Positions 40,623-50,735 are shown, counted from the stretch's first letter. The stretch is 64,000 bases of DNA from Acanthosepion pharaonis (GCA_903632075.3 CAHIKZ030005440.1:594501-658500), one strand, 5' to 3'. The notes: generated by a model from the sequence alone, not told the origin. A program made the numbers and translations.

Positions 40623-40624
<2 letters not shown>
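40009..40624. mobile_element. Foldback element with internal direct repeat
   Basis: 40,009-40,094 and 40,557-40,624 are inverted copies (GGCTCAAACACTAATATTCC, TTATAATTTATTACATTGGA, TTCATCAGACCTNCAAATTC); the left arm carries an 11-bp extra piece. Inside, CACCTTTAGGCCTTTCCT, CTTCTTTCTTNTGTTACACC and CTCTAGAGCTTTCATACATT occur twice, about 262 bp apart. It abuts (TA)n at 40,627. No ORF of note. Confidence 0.72.

Positions 40625-40626
<2 letters not shown>

Positions 40627-40673
<47 letters not shown>
40627..40673. repeat. (TA)n microsatellite
   Basis: About 23 TA units touching the outer edge of the foldback. Confidence 0.95.
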
Positions 40674-40679
<6 letters not shown>

Positions 40680-40794
40680 TATGGCCGATAAACAAGATTT
40701 AAATTTTTATTCAGTTTTTCCAACGTTTTTATTCTTTCCTGTTTTGTAAGAGTAAGGAAGTGCAGAAATTTTCCATAATTTTTCATTGATCCAA

Positions 40795-41125
40795 ACTTCT
40801 CTTCGGAAGATTGGAGCTATTCAGGAGCAACACGTCTTAATTGCTGTTGTACCCATGTCCACCCTGACCTACGGTGGTAGCACCTGTTAGGGTTCTAGCT
40901 ATGGGTAAATAATGAACCCCCTCCTCAGCAAAAACACTAGGAAAGTATAAAAACACTTTTTTATAGTAAAAATATCAACAGTACTACTTTGTATGTAAAA
41001 AAATACTGACAAAAGATTTTCTGTTGTTCAAAGTATACAATTTCGTTCAAAATATTTATATTTGGACATTAAATAACCCATAGAGGTGTTGACATGCCGC
41101 TAAACAAATTCAACGAACCAACCTC
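40795..41125 (+). mobile_element. SINE-B, near full length, diverged
   Basis: It has TTAATTGCTGTTGTACCCAT, CCACCCTGACCTACGGTGGT, AGCACCTGTTAGGGTTCTAG, CACTAGGAAAGTATAAAAAC, TAAATAACCCATAGAGGTGT and TGACATGCCGCTAAACAAAT. The order is complete but the middle has diverged and expanded. Confidence 0.68.
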
Positions 41126-41139
41126 GAAAAGATGGACCT

Positions 41140-41705
41140 ACTCATTTTCTGTGAAATATATTTTCTGGCTTTAAATAACATTAAATGGGTTGATAACCCG
41201 TGAAAACGAACCAAATACTTTGTTTCGGATTAAGTATGTTCCCACCTCTTCTCCCCCAGCTACGGGTTAATTAGTAAGACTTTGATCTCAAAATTATTAT
41301 CTCCCCCCCCCAATTCTTATAATCTAAAAACATTTTCTGGCTTTAAATAACCTGCAAAAGGTTGATAAACCGTAGGCATGTCTTTTAGCGTTATCTATAT
41401 TCTCTGGAATATAAATGTATAAAAACTGATGTGAACACAAAGTGAGGGATCAGTTTATATATTGTTTGTAATGTAGAATGGATCTCCCACTCAATATCCA
41501 GATTATAATTTCTCGTTTGTTTATCAAATTCAAATTAGATATGAATCCACCTTTTCTACCTCCAGATACGGTTTAATTAGTAAGACTTTCATCCGAAAAT
41601 TATTGTTATCACCCGCCTCCATCCAAAAGAAATTCTATCTAAAATATTTCCTGACTTTGAATAACCTGCAATGGGTTGAGAAGCCGTAAAAATGAATTAA
41701 TGAAA
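41140..41705 (+). repeat. Repeat family D, two and a half tandem copies
   Basis: Words TTTCTGGCTTTAAATAACNT, GGGTTGATAACCCGTGAAAA, CCACCTCTTCTCCCCCAGCT, ACGGGTTAATTAGTAAGACT and AAAATTATTNTCNCCC recur at 41,150-41,400 and 41,545-41,700 (TTCTACCTCCAGATACGGTT, CTGACTTTGAATAACCTGCA). More fragments occur at 44,487-44,650, 45,095-45,145 and 50,915-50,965. The class is unknown. TGGGTTGANAANCCGTNAAAA resembles the SINE-B tail. Confidence 0.6.
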
Positions 41706-42377
41706 GGACAGGCAAGCCCGTTTAAAATGGCCAATAAATGGCTCGGGACATATAATCATTTATACACTTTCTGTAGCGTAGCAGCGCAGACCAAGTTCGT
41801 TCGCCGGGTACAGCTTCTTCTAGTCGAACGGTTGTGGCTTAATACGTGGAAAAGAATTTTTGACAGGATCGTTACCCAAGAAATGAACCATGAGACGAAA
41901 TTGTAGCAGTCGATAAATTTTATTCGTTGCAACCATCTTTGTAGTTCGGTTATAGGCGAGTGATCCACGTAGGGGCTGGGACGAATGGGCTAACCGGCAT
42001 GTTTTTTTTTTTCTTTTCGCTTTTTCGGGTGAGCGGTCCTCTGTCTTTGGCTGCTAGGGACCACTGTCGTATAGAGACACGCTTTCTTTTTCTGTGAGCT
42101 ATCGTCTAAAACGGTCATTCATCAAGTCCGCTCCATTCAGCTGACCTCCTTTGTCCGGATCGTTTGATATGGTACTAATGAAGTTCGTTTCATTCAGCTG
42201 GCCTTTGTCAACACGATAAATGCCAAAACGATGTCTGTAACATTCTGCAGATGTCTCCCTAACAAGGTGCCTGCTGACAACTGATGTCGCTACATTTCTA
42301 CATCCACCATCTTGTTCGCATACAAAAATCACGCGCACACATGCGCATTCGTGCGAACGCACACCCACACATAGGCG

Positions 42378-42378
<1 letters not shown>
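41706..42378. other. Unassigned DNA
   Basis: A short imperfect duplication, TTCATNAAGTCCGCTCCATT and CAGCTGACCTCCTTTGTC (42,118) versus AATGAAGTTCGTTTCATTCA and GCTGGCCTTTGTCAAC (42,177), is the only structure seen. Overlapping frames on both strands show no domain. Confidence 0.35.

Positions 42379-42448
<70 letters not shown>
42379..42448. repeat. (CA)n microsatellite
   Basis: About 35 CA units. It makes C/V repeats in the minus-strand frame, which are not real coding sequence. Confidence 0.95.
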
Positions 42449-42453
<5 letters not shown>

Positions 42454-42656
42454 CTTAACAGATGTACATTATCAGTAATTTTAATATAACTTTATCGCCC
42501 TTTCTCTCTCCCATAGACAAACATTGCTTTGGGACCAGTGTAATGAGCTGGCTCTTGGCGCAAGACAGTCTTCCCGCAGTAAGTAAAGTAATCTCAGTAA
42601 AAAGAAAGCTAATCGGGCAGGATGGTGTAGCTCTTTGATACAAGTTCATCTGAATC

Positions 42657-43342
42657 CATTAGAATAAAACATATGTTTGCATCTAGCTAGTTCAACAGTA
42701 AAACGACGAGACCTCTCTGCCAATCTAGTAGTAAGCTTAAATTCATGCAATCGATGAGTCAAGGAGAAAATCTTATCAGGACAATTACCATGAAAATATC
42801 TGGCGAAAAGAGAGAGGGAAGCCGCGTCATGTTAGTGCGAATATTACTGAAGCCGAGATGTCAGGTCAAGACTTATTATATCACAGGGCTTTCTTTTGAT
42901 TTTGCCAAGACTCTAGATATATATATAGTAGGAGCACCAGACCAGATATGGCAGCAGTATTCTTTAAATTTCTCTACGTCCAAACTGGTTCATCAATCAT
43001 CAAACATCCATAAAATCCCATTTAGAGCATAGTGACCATAGCTTCGCAACGATAAGTATTGCAAGTAAGGCATCCGTAGAAAGTAGTTTTTACGGGGTGC
43101 AGTTGCCAGTTCAATGCTCAACGGTTTATTTGTTTTTAATCGAATTCACCCTATGCAAGGCAGTAAAGCCACTAAGACACAAGGGATTACTGGACGCGGA
43201 CGAGTTAGAAACATTGCAGAGGAGAGATTAAAAAAAAAGAAGAGTATTCAGGAAGACAGTAGATAGTGATTACCATTGCATCTAAATTTTTGCAGATTAA
43301 AGTTGGCTGGAAATCATGGAGCCGGAAAGGAGTTCCACAATT
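42657..43342 (-). repeat. Left arm of 690-bp inverted duplication (LINE-derived)
   Basis: This is the near-exact reverse complement of 45,655-46,343. Boundaries are sharp: similarity starts at ATTAGAATAAAACATATGTT and stops at GGAGTTCCACAATT, after which the left reads CTCAGT and the partner reads GTGAAG. On the minus strand it carries LINE RT C-terminal and 3' UTR sequence. A 95-codon frame on the + strand is antisense to that and is not a gene. Confidence 0.9.
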
Positions 43343-43538
43343 CTCAGTAAAAATTAAAACAATTTCGCATTTTATAGAAGGTGCCGAAATCAACTTCCGC
43401 ATCCAAATGAATGAAATCTAATTAAGAGTTTAATCAGTCCGTCATATGCCGGCTTCCATCAAGAGAACTTGATGTCGATTCTACTCTCTTTCGGGCGACA
43501 AAACGCCGAAATCGTAAATATAGCACGCGTGAAAGAAA
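43343..43538. other. Spacer of inverted duplication, unassigned
   Basis: Ordinary sequence leading into the GA tract. Nothing recognised. Confidence 0.4.
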
Positions 43539-43542
43539 TCAG

Positions 43543-43578
<36 letters not shown>

Positions 43579-44335
43579 AAAGAAAGAAAGAGAGAAAGAA
43601 AAAAGAAATACAAATGGGAAGAAAGAGAAAAACGAGAAAAAGAATGGAAGGAAGAAATGGAAAAAAAAGAGAAAAGGGAAGAAAGAGTAAAGGAAAGAGA
43701 AAAAGAATGGAAGAAAAAAAAAGAAAGAGGAAAAGAATAAAAGAGAAAAAGAAACAAACAAGAAAAAGAAAGAGAAAAGAGAGATATAGAAAGAGAAAAG
43801 GTGAGAAAGGAAGAAAGAGAAAAGGTGAAAAAGAAAGAAAGAATGACAGAGAAAGTAAAAGAAAAAGAAAGAGATAAAGAAAGAAAGAGAAAAGAACGAG
43901 AAATGGGAAGAAAGAGAGACAAAGAGAAAAAGAAAGACATGAAAAAGAATAGAAATGAAGAAAGAGAAAAATAAGAAAGAAAGAAAAAAAGAAGTGAAAA
44001 AGAACGGAAGAGAAAAAAGAGAAAAAGAAATGGAATGAAAAAGAAAGAAGGAATGGAAGAAAATGAAAAGGAAAGAAAAAATGGCAAAGAAAAAGAAAAA
44101 AAATGACAGAAAGCTAAAATGAAAGTAAGAGAAAGAAAGAAAGGAAGAGAAAGAAAGAAAGGAAGAGGAAGATAAAACGAAAGACAGAAAGACAAAAAAG
44201 AAAAACAGAAAGAGAAAAAGAAAGAGAAAAAGAAAGAAAAACGAGAAAGAAAAAGAAAGGAAGAACGAAAAAGAAAAAGAAAAACAAAAAGAAAGAAAGA
44301 ATGAAAGCGTAAAAGAAAGACAGAAAGAAAATATA
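43539..44335. repeat. 800-bp homopurine tract (GAAA/GAAAA-rich)
   Basis: The + strand is purine apart from rare T/C, beginning (GA)n and then GAAAGAAAAAGAAA words. The reverse strand is open for 303 codons (F, S, L only), a consequence of the TTC/TTT/CTC triplets. It lies in the spacer between the 690-bp inverted arms. Confidence 0.95.
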
Positions 44336-45190
44336 AATAATTCAGCATTCGGCCAACGAAATTAGTTCGCTTGAACCAATTGCAAACGATGGAGGAAAAA
44401 ATGACCTTAGATATTTTGGAAGTATTTAATAAAACAAGGCACCCCCCCAAAAAAAACTTACGCCTAAATACACTTTAAAAAAGGTACCTTTTCTCCTTCC
44501 AGCTATGGGTTAATTAGCAAGATTTGTATCTCTAAACCATCATTATCACAAAAAAGAAAAAAATCTAACAATCTAAAAAATATTTTCGAGCTTTAACTAA
44601 CCTGCAAAGGGTAGATAATCTGTAAAAAACGAATCAATCTGCTAACTTGGAGCGTGCCTGACTCCCTTTCAGGGTGCATTAGCGCGCCCGGGCGTACAGG
44701 TTGAGAAACGCTGCTAAAAACAAAATTACATTTCCGACAGGTTTGACCTTAATTATCAGCTTGTAAAAAATCAACCCGTACAACAAAAACATAAGATTTC
44801 TTTTTCGTGCTCATTTTCCGTGCTTTTAAAATTAAAACAACAACAAACTAAGTCTTCCGCGTGCTGGATACACAAAAGATCGGATACACAAAAGATCGGA
44901 TACACAAAAGATCGGAAGTTTACTTTCAATGTGTAAGGCTCGTTATCGCTATTTTCATTCGAAAAAGAAGACATGGTTCAATTTTCATGACAAGGCAAAG
45001 ACAGTTTGTTCCTGAACCGAATGAAAATAAAATGCCGAGTTCAAATACCGACCTAGTCTGTTGCGATCCCTTTGCACAAAACCCCTTCTTAATGGTATGA
45101 ATCTACCTCTTATCTCCCTAGCTAGTTAAATAGCAAAACATACAGGACACTCTAGTTTTGCTTAGCCACCAGATTTGTGTCAATAATCTC
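44336..45190. other. Mixed repeat fragments, mostly unassigned
   Basis: 44,487-44,650 is a repeat D copy (TTCTCCTTCCAGCTATGGGT, TTAATTAGCAAGATTTGTAT, TTTAACTAACCTGCAAAGGG). 44,868-44,917 holds three tandem copies of the 16-mer CGGATACACAAAAGAT. 45,095-45,145 is another repeat D fragment. No gene is seen. Confidence 0.5.
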
Positions 45191-45720
45191 GAACAACATG
45201 AAGTGGAAAAACTACATGGAACCCATTGCTAGGTCGGCTGCTAAGAAATTTGCTTCACTGTGTCGTGCTAAACACTTTTTCTCTCCAGAATCTCTCTTAC
45301 ATATCTATAAGTCTACCATTCGTCCATGCTTAAAATAATCCTGCTGGATATGGTCCGGTGTTCCTGCTAAAGATTTAGAGATTCTTGATAAAATACAAGG
45401 AAGAATCATCAATATTATCGGTCATGACCTGGCATCTCGGCTTCAGTCACTTTCCCAAGATAAGGTTGTCTCTCTCTGCCTTTTCTATAAATACTTTCAT
45501 GGTAATAAGTCGGATGAGCTCTTCGCTATGGTACCTAGACTCTTTGAATTTAAGCGCGGTATTAGACTGGAGACGAGGTCTCATCTATTCACAGTTGAGC
45601 TGGCTAGATGAAGCCGTAAGTTCTATGCTAACAGTTTATTTTCTCGCACTTCACAATTGTGGAACTCCTTTCCGGCTCCATAATTTCCAGCCAACTTTAA
45701 TCTGCAAAAATTTAGATGCA
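45191..45720 (+). pseudogene. LINE reverse transcriptase C-terminal region
   Basis: The frame reads MKWKNYMEPIARSAAKKFAS, LCRAKHFFSPESLLHIYKST, IRPCLK, stop, SCWIWSGVPAKDLEILDKIQ, GRIINIIGHDLASRLQSLSQ, DKVVSLCLFYKYFHGNKSDE, LFAMVPRLFEF and FYANSLFSRTSQLWNSFPAP. This is the classic C-terminal block of Jockey/I-type LINEs (A.K...L......F....L..IY...IRP..EY, VASLCLFYRYFHG..S.EL, R.S.F..R...LWN.LP). Two in-frame stops make it a relic. It is continuous with the right inverted arm, so it is the source side of the 690-bp duplication. Confidence 0.85.
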
Positions 45721-46343
45721 ATGGTAATCACTATCTACTGTCTTCCTGAATACTCTTCTTTTTTTTTTTTATCTCTCCTCTGCAATGTTTCTAACTCGTC
45801 CGCGTCCAGTAATCCCTTGTGTCTTAGTGGCTTTACTGCCTTGCATAGGGTGAATTCGATTAAAAACAAATAAACTGTTGAGCATTGAACTGGCAACTGC
45901 ACCCCGTAAAAACTACTTTCTACGGATGCCTTACTTGCAATACTTATCGTTGCGAAGCTATGGTCACTATGCTCTAAATGGGATTTTATGGATGTTTGAT
46001 GATTGATGAACCAGTTTGGACGTAGAGAAATTTAAAGAATACTGCTGCCATATCTGGTCTGGTGCTCCTACTATATATATCTCTAGAGTCTTGACAAAAT
46101 CAAAAGAAAGCCCTGTGATATAATAAGTCTTGACCTGACATCTCGGCTTCAGTAACATTCGCACTAACATGACGCGGCTTCCCTCTCTCTTTTCGACAAA
46201 TATTTTCATGGTAATTGTCCTGATAAGATTTTCTCCTTGACTCATCGATTGCATGAATTTAAGCTTACTACTAGATTGGCAGAGAGGTCTCGTCGTTTTA
46301 CTGTTGAACTAGCTAGATGCAAACATATGTTTTATTCTAATAG
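45655..46343 (+). repeat. Right arm of 690-bp inverted duplication
   Basis: Inverse of 42,657-43,342. It contains a LINE 3' UTR (CTTAGTGGCTTTACTGCCTT, GCATAGGGTGAATTCGATTA, AAAACAAATAAA at 45,823-45,873). Then comes a second LINE fragment on the + strand (TCTGGTGCTCCTACTATATA, GACCTGACATCTCGGCTTCA, AGATTGGCAGAGAGGTCTCG). Because the arm spans two adjacent LINE pieces, it was copied after they came together. Confidence 0.9.
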
Positions 46344-46680
46344 TTTCTTTTGTCGCACTTCCCGCCTGTGAAACTCTCTTCCGATTTATTGCTTTCCTCC
46401 CACGTACAATTTAAAAATAAATAAATGCAACGCAAATCATCATCTTCTGGCCTTTCCCGAACCTGTTCTTTTATTGTCCCTTCTCACTAATGTCTTCTCA
46501 TTCAATCTCTATTTTCCTGTTTTCCACATTAGTGCACTGTCCTAACATTCCTCGATTCGATTATGATTTTTGCTACGAGCAGTCATTCTATTTTATTTCC
46601 AGTAACACCCCCACTTGCGTCTTAGTGGAATTATCGCCTTACTTTGGGCGAAATGATTAATAAAAAGAAAGAAGAAAAAT
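46344..46680 (+). pseudogene. LINE C-terminal codons and 3' UTR
   Basis: TTTCTTTTGTCGCACTTCCC then GCCTGTGAAACTCTCTTCCG continues the FxSRTSxLWNSLP motif. The 3' UTR is GTCTTAGTGGAATTATCGCC, TTACTTTGGGCGAAATGATT, AATAAAAAG, matching the 45.82-kb 3' UTR. It ends in A-rich sequence. Confidence 0.7.
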
Positions 46681-47500
46681 ATTTTATTTTTAAAATTGAT
46701 TTTAGACCAATTTCTGATAAACACTTTTATCAGAAGGCATTGGATCTGCTGCAATGTGTCAGGAAATAGAAATAGCTTTTACACTTTGTCTGATATAAGG
46801 TCAGCTTAACGGGCGTACCCCAAAAGGTCGTAAATGAATGAATAATCGACATTCCTTAAAACGTTAAAGCTATCTGCCATAAAGCCAGAATTTAGGGGAG
46901 GGCGATGAATAACTGGATAAGTAATACTCCAAGGAAAGATACTCAAAATATTTATTAAATTTAGATTCGTAGGGGTAGCGATATACGATTATGCTCATTA
47001 AATGAGCTGGAAGTGGAAGAATGACCCTTGAATTGGCCGTAACACAAAGTTCTTGTGAGTGACACCCCTATCGATCTACGATAAGTCTCAACCAAAATAT
47101 TTCGGTTTTGGACGAATCTGGGCTGAGAGCTCTGATTTATGACATTTCTTTATTAAGCTGACAGGAGGCGGTGTATCTTTTTATAAAGATGGTCACCCTG
47201 TACAAAGCTCAAGAGCCATTCAAGGTAGAGGGTTGCAGAGTAAGTGGTACAGTTTCTGCAGATATATGGGGAAGAAAACGGTTAACTCTAGATTTGAACA
47301 GGTTAGGTTCCATAAAAGACGAACATATTTGGAACAATTAGCAGTCCACACCGGTGATCGCTATGAAAACGAACACAGTTCGATACTCATCCTTTCCCCC
47401 ATTTCTAAAGTTTAGTAGCAGAGTTATTATTCACTTTTTTCTTCCCAGATCATTTTCCTTTCAATATAGTGATTCATAAGCCCAATGAAACAATGTTGAG
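46681..47500. other. Unassigned DNA
   Basis: No domain or repeat copy was recognised. The 47,233-47,415 frame has no known motif. Confidence 0.35.
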
Positions 47501-47504
47501 TAAT

Positions 47505-47977
47505 CTTACTCTATGAGTACAAATTGGGAAAAGAACAATGGACACTTTGATACAGTAAAAAAGTAGGCCAGTGGTTAGATGCAAGTGAATCACCGAAACA
47601 ATACCCAAAACCTCCACTGCACCCTAAAAAATTAATGGTTACTGTATGGTGGTCTTTCAAAGGGGTAATTCATTATTCATTCTTGCCTCAAGGGAAAACA
47701 ATAACAGCAACCTCGTATTGTAGAGAAATTGATTGTACGCCCGAAAAATTGAAAAAGAAACATCCTAGACTTGTGAATAGGGATAGCCCAATTTTGCTGC
47801 ACGACAACGCACGACTGCACGCTTTTGAATCAACTGTCCAAAAGCTGCACAGCCTGAATTATGAAATTTTGCCTAATCGACCATACTCACCAGATAGCTC
47901 TCCTATTGATTTTCTCTTATTTAAGGATTTTGAGCTTTTCACTCACAAGAAAACATTCTCCAATAAGGGAGAAACGT
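47505..47977 (+). pseudogene. Second mariner transposase fragment (catalytic half)
   Basis: The frame starts YKLGKEQWTL, has a stop, then WLDASESPKQYPKPPLHPKK, LMVTVWWSFKGVIHYSFL, TITATSYC, LVNRDSPILLHDNARLHA and PNRPYSPDSSPIDFLLFKDF. It retains the second and third catalytic aspartates, with 34 residues between them. The first aspartate region and TIRs are missing. It differs strongly from the 15.2-kb copy (DSSPID rather than DLAPSD), so it is a separate lineage. It ends abruptly at GGAGAAACGTGTTGAAACGA, where a LINE tail begins. Confidence 0.88.
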
Positions 47978-48038
47978 GTTGAAACGAAATAGCTATTTTT
48001 GTAATGATTTTATATCATATTTATGTTATAATTTTGGA

Positions 48039-48044
<6 letters not shown>
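47971..48044 (+). repeat. LINE 3'-tail segment before a (TA)n tract
   Basis: GTGTTGAAACGAAATAGCTA, TTTTTGTAATGATTTTATAT, CATATTTATGTTATAATTTT and GGAATAAA are nearly identical to 49,075-49,144. Both copies are followed at once by (TA)n. Here the segment is joined to a mariner fragment rather than to LINE codons. Confidence 0.85.
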
Positions 48045-48079
<35 letters not shown>

Positions 48080-48081
48080 CG

Positions 48082-48119
<38 letters not shown>

Positions 48120-48123
48120 ATCG

Positions 48124-48187
<64 letters not shown>

Positions 48188-48230
48188 GCAATCGTTATAT
48201 ATATATATATATATATATACGTTAAATCGT

Positions 48231-48264
<34 letters not shown>

Positions 48265-48300
48265 ATATATATATATCGTTATATATATATATACAATCAT

Positions 48301-48331
<31 letters not shown>

Positions 48332-48356
48332 CATTATATATATATATACGCAATCG

Positions 48357-48405
<49 letters not shown>

Positions 48406-48475
48406 ATCGTTATATATATATACGCAATCGTTATATATATATATATATATATATACGATAATAGTTATATTTATT
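48040..48475. repeat. Compound (TA)n array with CGCAATCGT interruptions
   Basis: (TA) runs are repeatedly broken by ATCGT, CGCAATCGT or CAATCATT. It is a minisatellite built on a microsatellite, over 430 bp. Y/I-rich frames here are artefacts. Confidence 0.95.
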
Positions 48476-48690
48476 TTTTATATGTTTATATTTGATTGTG
48501 TATGTATTGTTATTGTTATATCTGATTGTGTATGTATTGTTATTTGCAAAATTTCAGCCTCCTCTGCTCATATCACCCCTTCAAATGTTTTACATCCCCG
48601 CTAGATTAACGTTTATTCTGAGATTTTTGGATTTTCAGTTAAAACAAAATAAATAATAAAATATATGTATTTTTTTTCAGATTCACAGAT
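48476..48690. other. Unassigned, partly repeated
   Basis: TTGATTGTGTATGTATTGTT and CTGATTGTGTATGTATTGTT are direct neighbours (a 32-bp tandem). The rest is AT-rich. Confidence 0.45.
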
Positions 48691-49137
48691 ATGCAATATA
48701 ATTGGCCCTGATCTGGCATCTTGTCTGCAGTCGCTCTCTCACAGACGCGCCGTCGCCTCTCTCTGTCTTTTTTACAAATACTTTCTTGACAATTGCTCCA
48801 ATGAGCTGCATTCGCTGGTTCCCAGACTCCATGAATTCATGGAGGCTGGCATCCCGCTCCCACTCTTACACTGTAGAAACTTTTAAATGTAGCCGTCTCT
48901 TCTACTCCAATAGCTTCATACCTCGCACCTCTCGCCCGTGGAACACCCTTCCCAATTACTGTTTCCCTGAGAGCATTATAGCTTCGTTTCCCCTATCGAG
49001 GGGTGTTTGATTGATTTGAACCTTTTAAAACTTTTTATTTTACATTCAACACCGTCACTTGATAATGCACCAGAAGTGTTGAAACGAAATAGCTATTTTT
49101 GTAATGATTTTATATCATATTTACATTATAATTTTCA

Positions 49138-49144
<7 letters not shown>
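48691..49144 (+). pseudogene. LINE C-terminus plus 3' UTR
   Basis: The frame reads DLASCLQSLSHRRAVASLCL, FYKYFLDNCSNELHSLVPRL, then with a frameshift SRSHSYTVETFKCSRLFYSN and SFIPRTSRPWNTLP. It then shows LPIEGCLIDLNLLK-like terminal codons, and an AT-rich UTR ending AATTTTCAAATAAAT. It is the best-kept LINE end in the window and belongs to the family at 24.3, 45.2 and 52-54 kb. Confidence 0.83.
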
Positions 49145-49196
<52 letters not shown>

Positions 49197-49372
49197 ATAA
49201 ATAAATGTATGTACATGTGTGTGTAAATGTGTATTTATATGTAGGAGTGGATGTGTATGGATGTATGTGTATATGTATGTATGTGTGTGTGTATTTATGT
49301 ATGTATATGTATGTATGTATGTGATAATATGTATATGTGTGTGTGTATATATATATCTATATATATATTAAA
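49143..49372. repeat. (TA)n followed by TG/TA-rich simple sequence
   Basis: About 24 TA units directly follow the LINE tail, then GTATGTATGT and GTGTGTGTAT words to 49,370. Confidence 0.9.
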
Positions 49373-49500
49373 GACATTTTGATGTTTAACATTCTTTTTA
49401 TAGATACAAGTATTTAAGTAAATGCTCTGTTTATAATAAACAGTATTAAATAACATTTACCGGCCTGAATGTCCGAGAAATTTTTCATAGAAAATATTCG

Positions 49501-49582
49501 TCCTTTGACAGGATTCGAACCTGCATCCTATACGGAACCGTCATTTACGCTGACGTGCCTTAACCGACTCGGCCACAAAGGT
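49501..49582 (-). tRNA. Class II tRNA-like gene (serine-type body, apparent GTA anticodon)
   Basis: On the minus strand: acceptor ACCTTTG/CAAAGGA (six of seven pairs); T8 G9; D arm GCC/GGC with GAGTCGGTTAA; anticodon stem CGTCA/TGACG (five perfect pairs) with loop GCGTAAA; a long variable arm with a TTCC/GGAT-like stem; T arm GCAGG-TTCGAAT-CCTGT. Its 82-nt length and long variable arm fit tRNA-Ser/Leu. The A box is TGGCCGAGTCGGTTAAGG, and the B box GGTTCGAATCC is perfect. TTTT follows 7 nt downstream, a pol III terminator. The loop has C where U33 should be and would read GTA (tyrosine), so it may be a pseudogene or a tRNA-like element. Confidence 0.72.
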
Positions 49583-49718
49583 AGGCAAGGTCGAATTTAC
49601 TGCTTACAAACTTCAATCTTCCATGAATCTCGTACATTCATAACTGCTCATGGCGTATCAAATGTAAACAAATGACGTCATACATTAAGAATTGGACAAA
49701 TATAAGCAGTAAATTCCT

Positions 49719-49965
49719 GGAATAGATTTTGTTCTTGTTTTTACTCTCAGTAATAAGAGGACAACGAAAATATATGTATTGTAATCCGAAAAATGCTATT
49801 AGAAATGAGTTATTGTTTTTGGAGCGTGCAGTCGCAACGCTAAGTTTGAATTTAAATTTTACGATTGTGCGTTCTTGTACAAATATAGTGATAAGTGAAT
49901 TACAATACATATATTTTCGTTGTCCTCTTATTACTGAGAGTAAAAACAAGAAAAAAATCTATTCC
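49719..49965. mobile_element. Foldback element, 67-bp arms
   Basis: 49,719-49,785 and 49,899-49,965 are inverted copies (GGAATAGATTTTGTTCTTGT, TTTTACTCTCAGTAATAAGA, GGACAACGAAAATATATGTA) with only one or two differences. The 113-bp spacer lacks features. Frames on both strands that share FLLSVIRGQRKYMYCN simply reflect the two arms. Confidence 0.85.
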
Positions 49966-50195
49966 ATACATGAGGATGTCTGTAGGAACAGACGAAAGCT
50001 TGTAAAAATAATAAGAACTTATGCAACAGAAATTTATAAAAACAAGGATCTTTTCATTCATAAACAGGTTCGGGGATTTTGTATATTATTTGAATTGTTC
50101 GCGACGATGGATTTCTCGCCAATTAAATCATTAACCTTTGTATTTGTTTTTTGTATGAATAATTCATGAATTTGTAAATTGATTTACTTTTATTG

Positions 50196-50198
<3 letters not shown>
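49966..50198. other. Unassigned DNA
   Basis: The open frame that enters from the foldback continues to 50,169 (RKLVKIIRTYATEIYKNKDL) without a recognised domain. Confidence 0.35.

Positions 50199-50240
<42 letters not shown>
50199..50240. repeat. (TA)n microsatellite, left of foldback
   Basis: About 20 TA units ending at the left foldback arm. Confidence 0.95.
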
Positions 50241-50242
<2 letters not shown>

Positions 50243-50735
50243 AATAAAAAATCCTAAAGAGCCAGGAAAACCTACCTAGGTTTCACCTAAACGGATCTTC
50301 AGAGGAAGCTGGCTAAATAGGAAATGACGAAAGAGTATTTATTGATAAAACAATTAAAAAGTAATAAGCATAAAACCACGTGACAGAAGAAGACAAAAAG
50401 AAAAACAAACAAACAAACAAAACAAAACAAAAACACCTACAATGAAGCTAATAATGATAATTTATTAAATAATAACCTAATAATAATAATTTATTAAATC
50501 GAAGATCTGAGATTCTAAATAGGTGTCAGCATAGGAAATCCTGATTTTTGGAATAGAGGCTTTGGGTATTTTTTTGTCTTCTTCCGTTACGTGGTTTTAT
50601 GCCTGTTAGTTTTTAATGGTTTTATCAATAAATACTGTTTGGTCATTTCCTTTTTAGCCAAATTACCCTGAAGATCCGATTAGGTGAAACCTAGGTAGGT
50701 TTTCATGGCTCTTTAGGATTTATTTTATTTATTCC
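50240..50735. mobile_element. Foldback element, about 160-bp arms
   Basis: 50,240-50,400 and about 50,569-50,735 are inverted copies: AAACCTACCTAGGTTTCACC, AAGTATTTATTGATAAAAC-like and AAACCACGTGACAGAAGAAG words appear in inverse on the right (CTTCTTCCGTTACGTGGTTT, TTATCAATAAATACTGTTTG, GGTGAAACCTAGGTAGGTTT). The centre holds two AATAATAATTTATTAAAT repeats. The arms differ at about one position in ten. It is bracketed by (TA)n on both sides. Confidence 0.8.

Noticed and set aside
42099..42478. Cysteine/valine or threonine/histidine repeat proteins
   Set aside because: Translation of the (CA)n microsatellite.
43539..44450. 303-codon open frame on the minus strand
   Set aside because: It is F/S/L-only translation of a homopurine tract; there is no domain and the frame is open because the tract lacks stop triplets.
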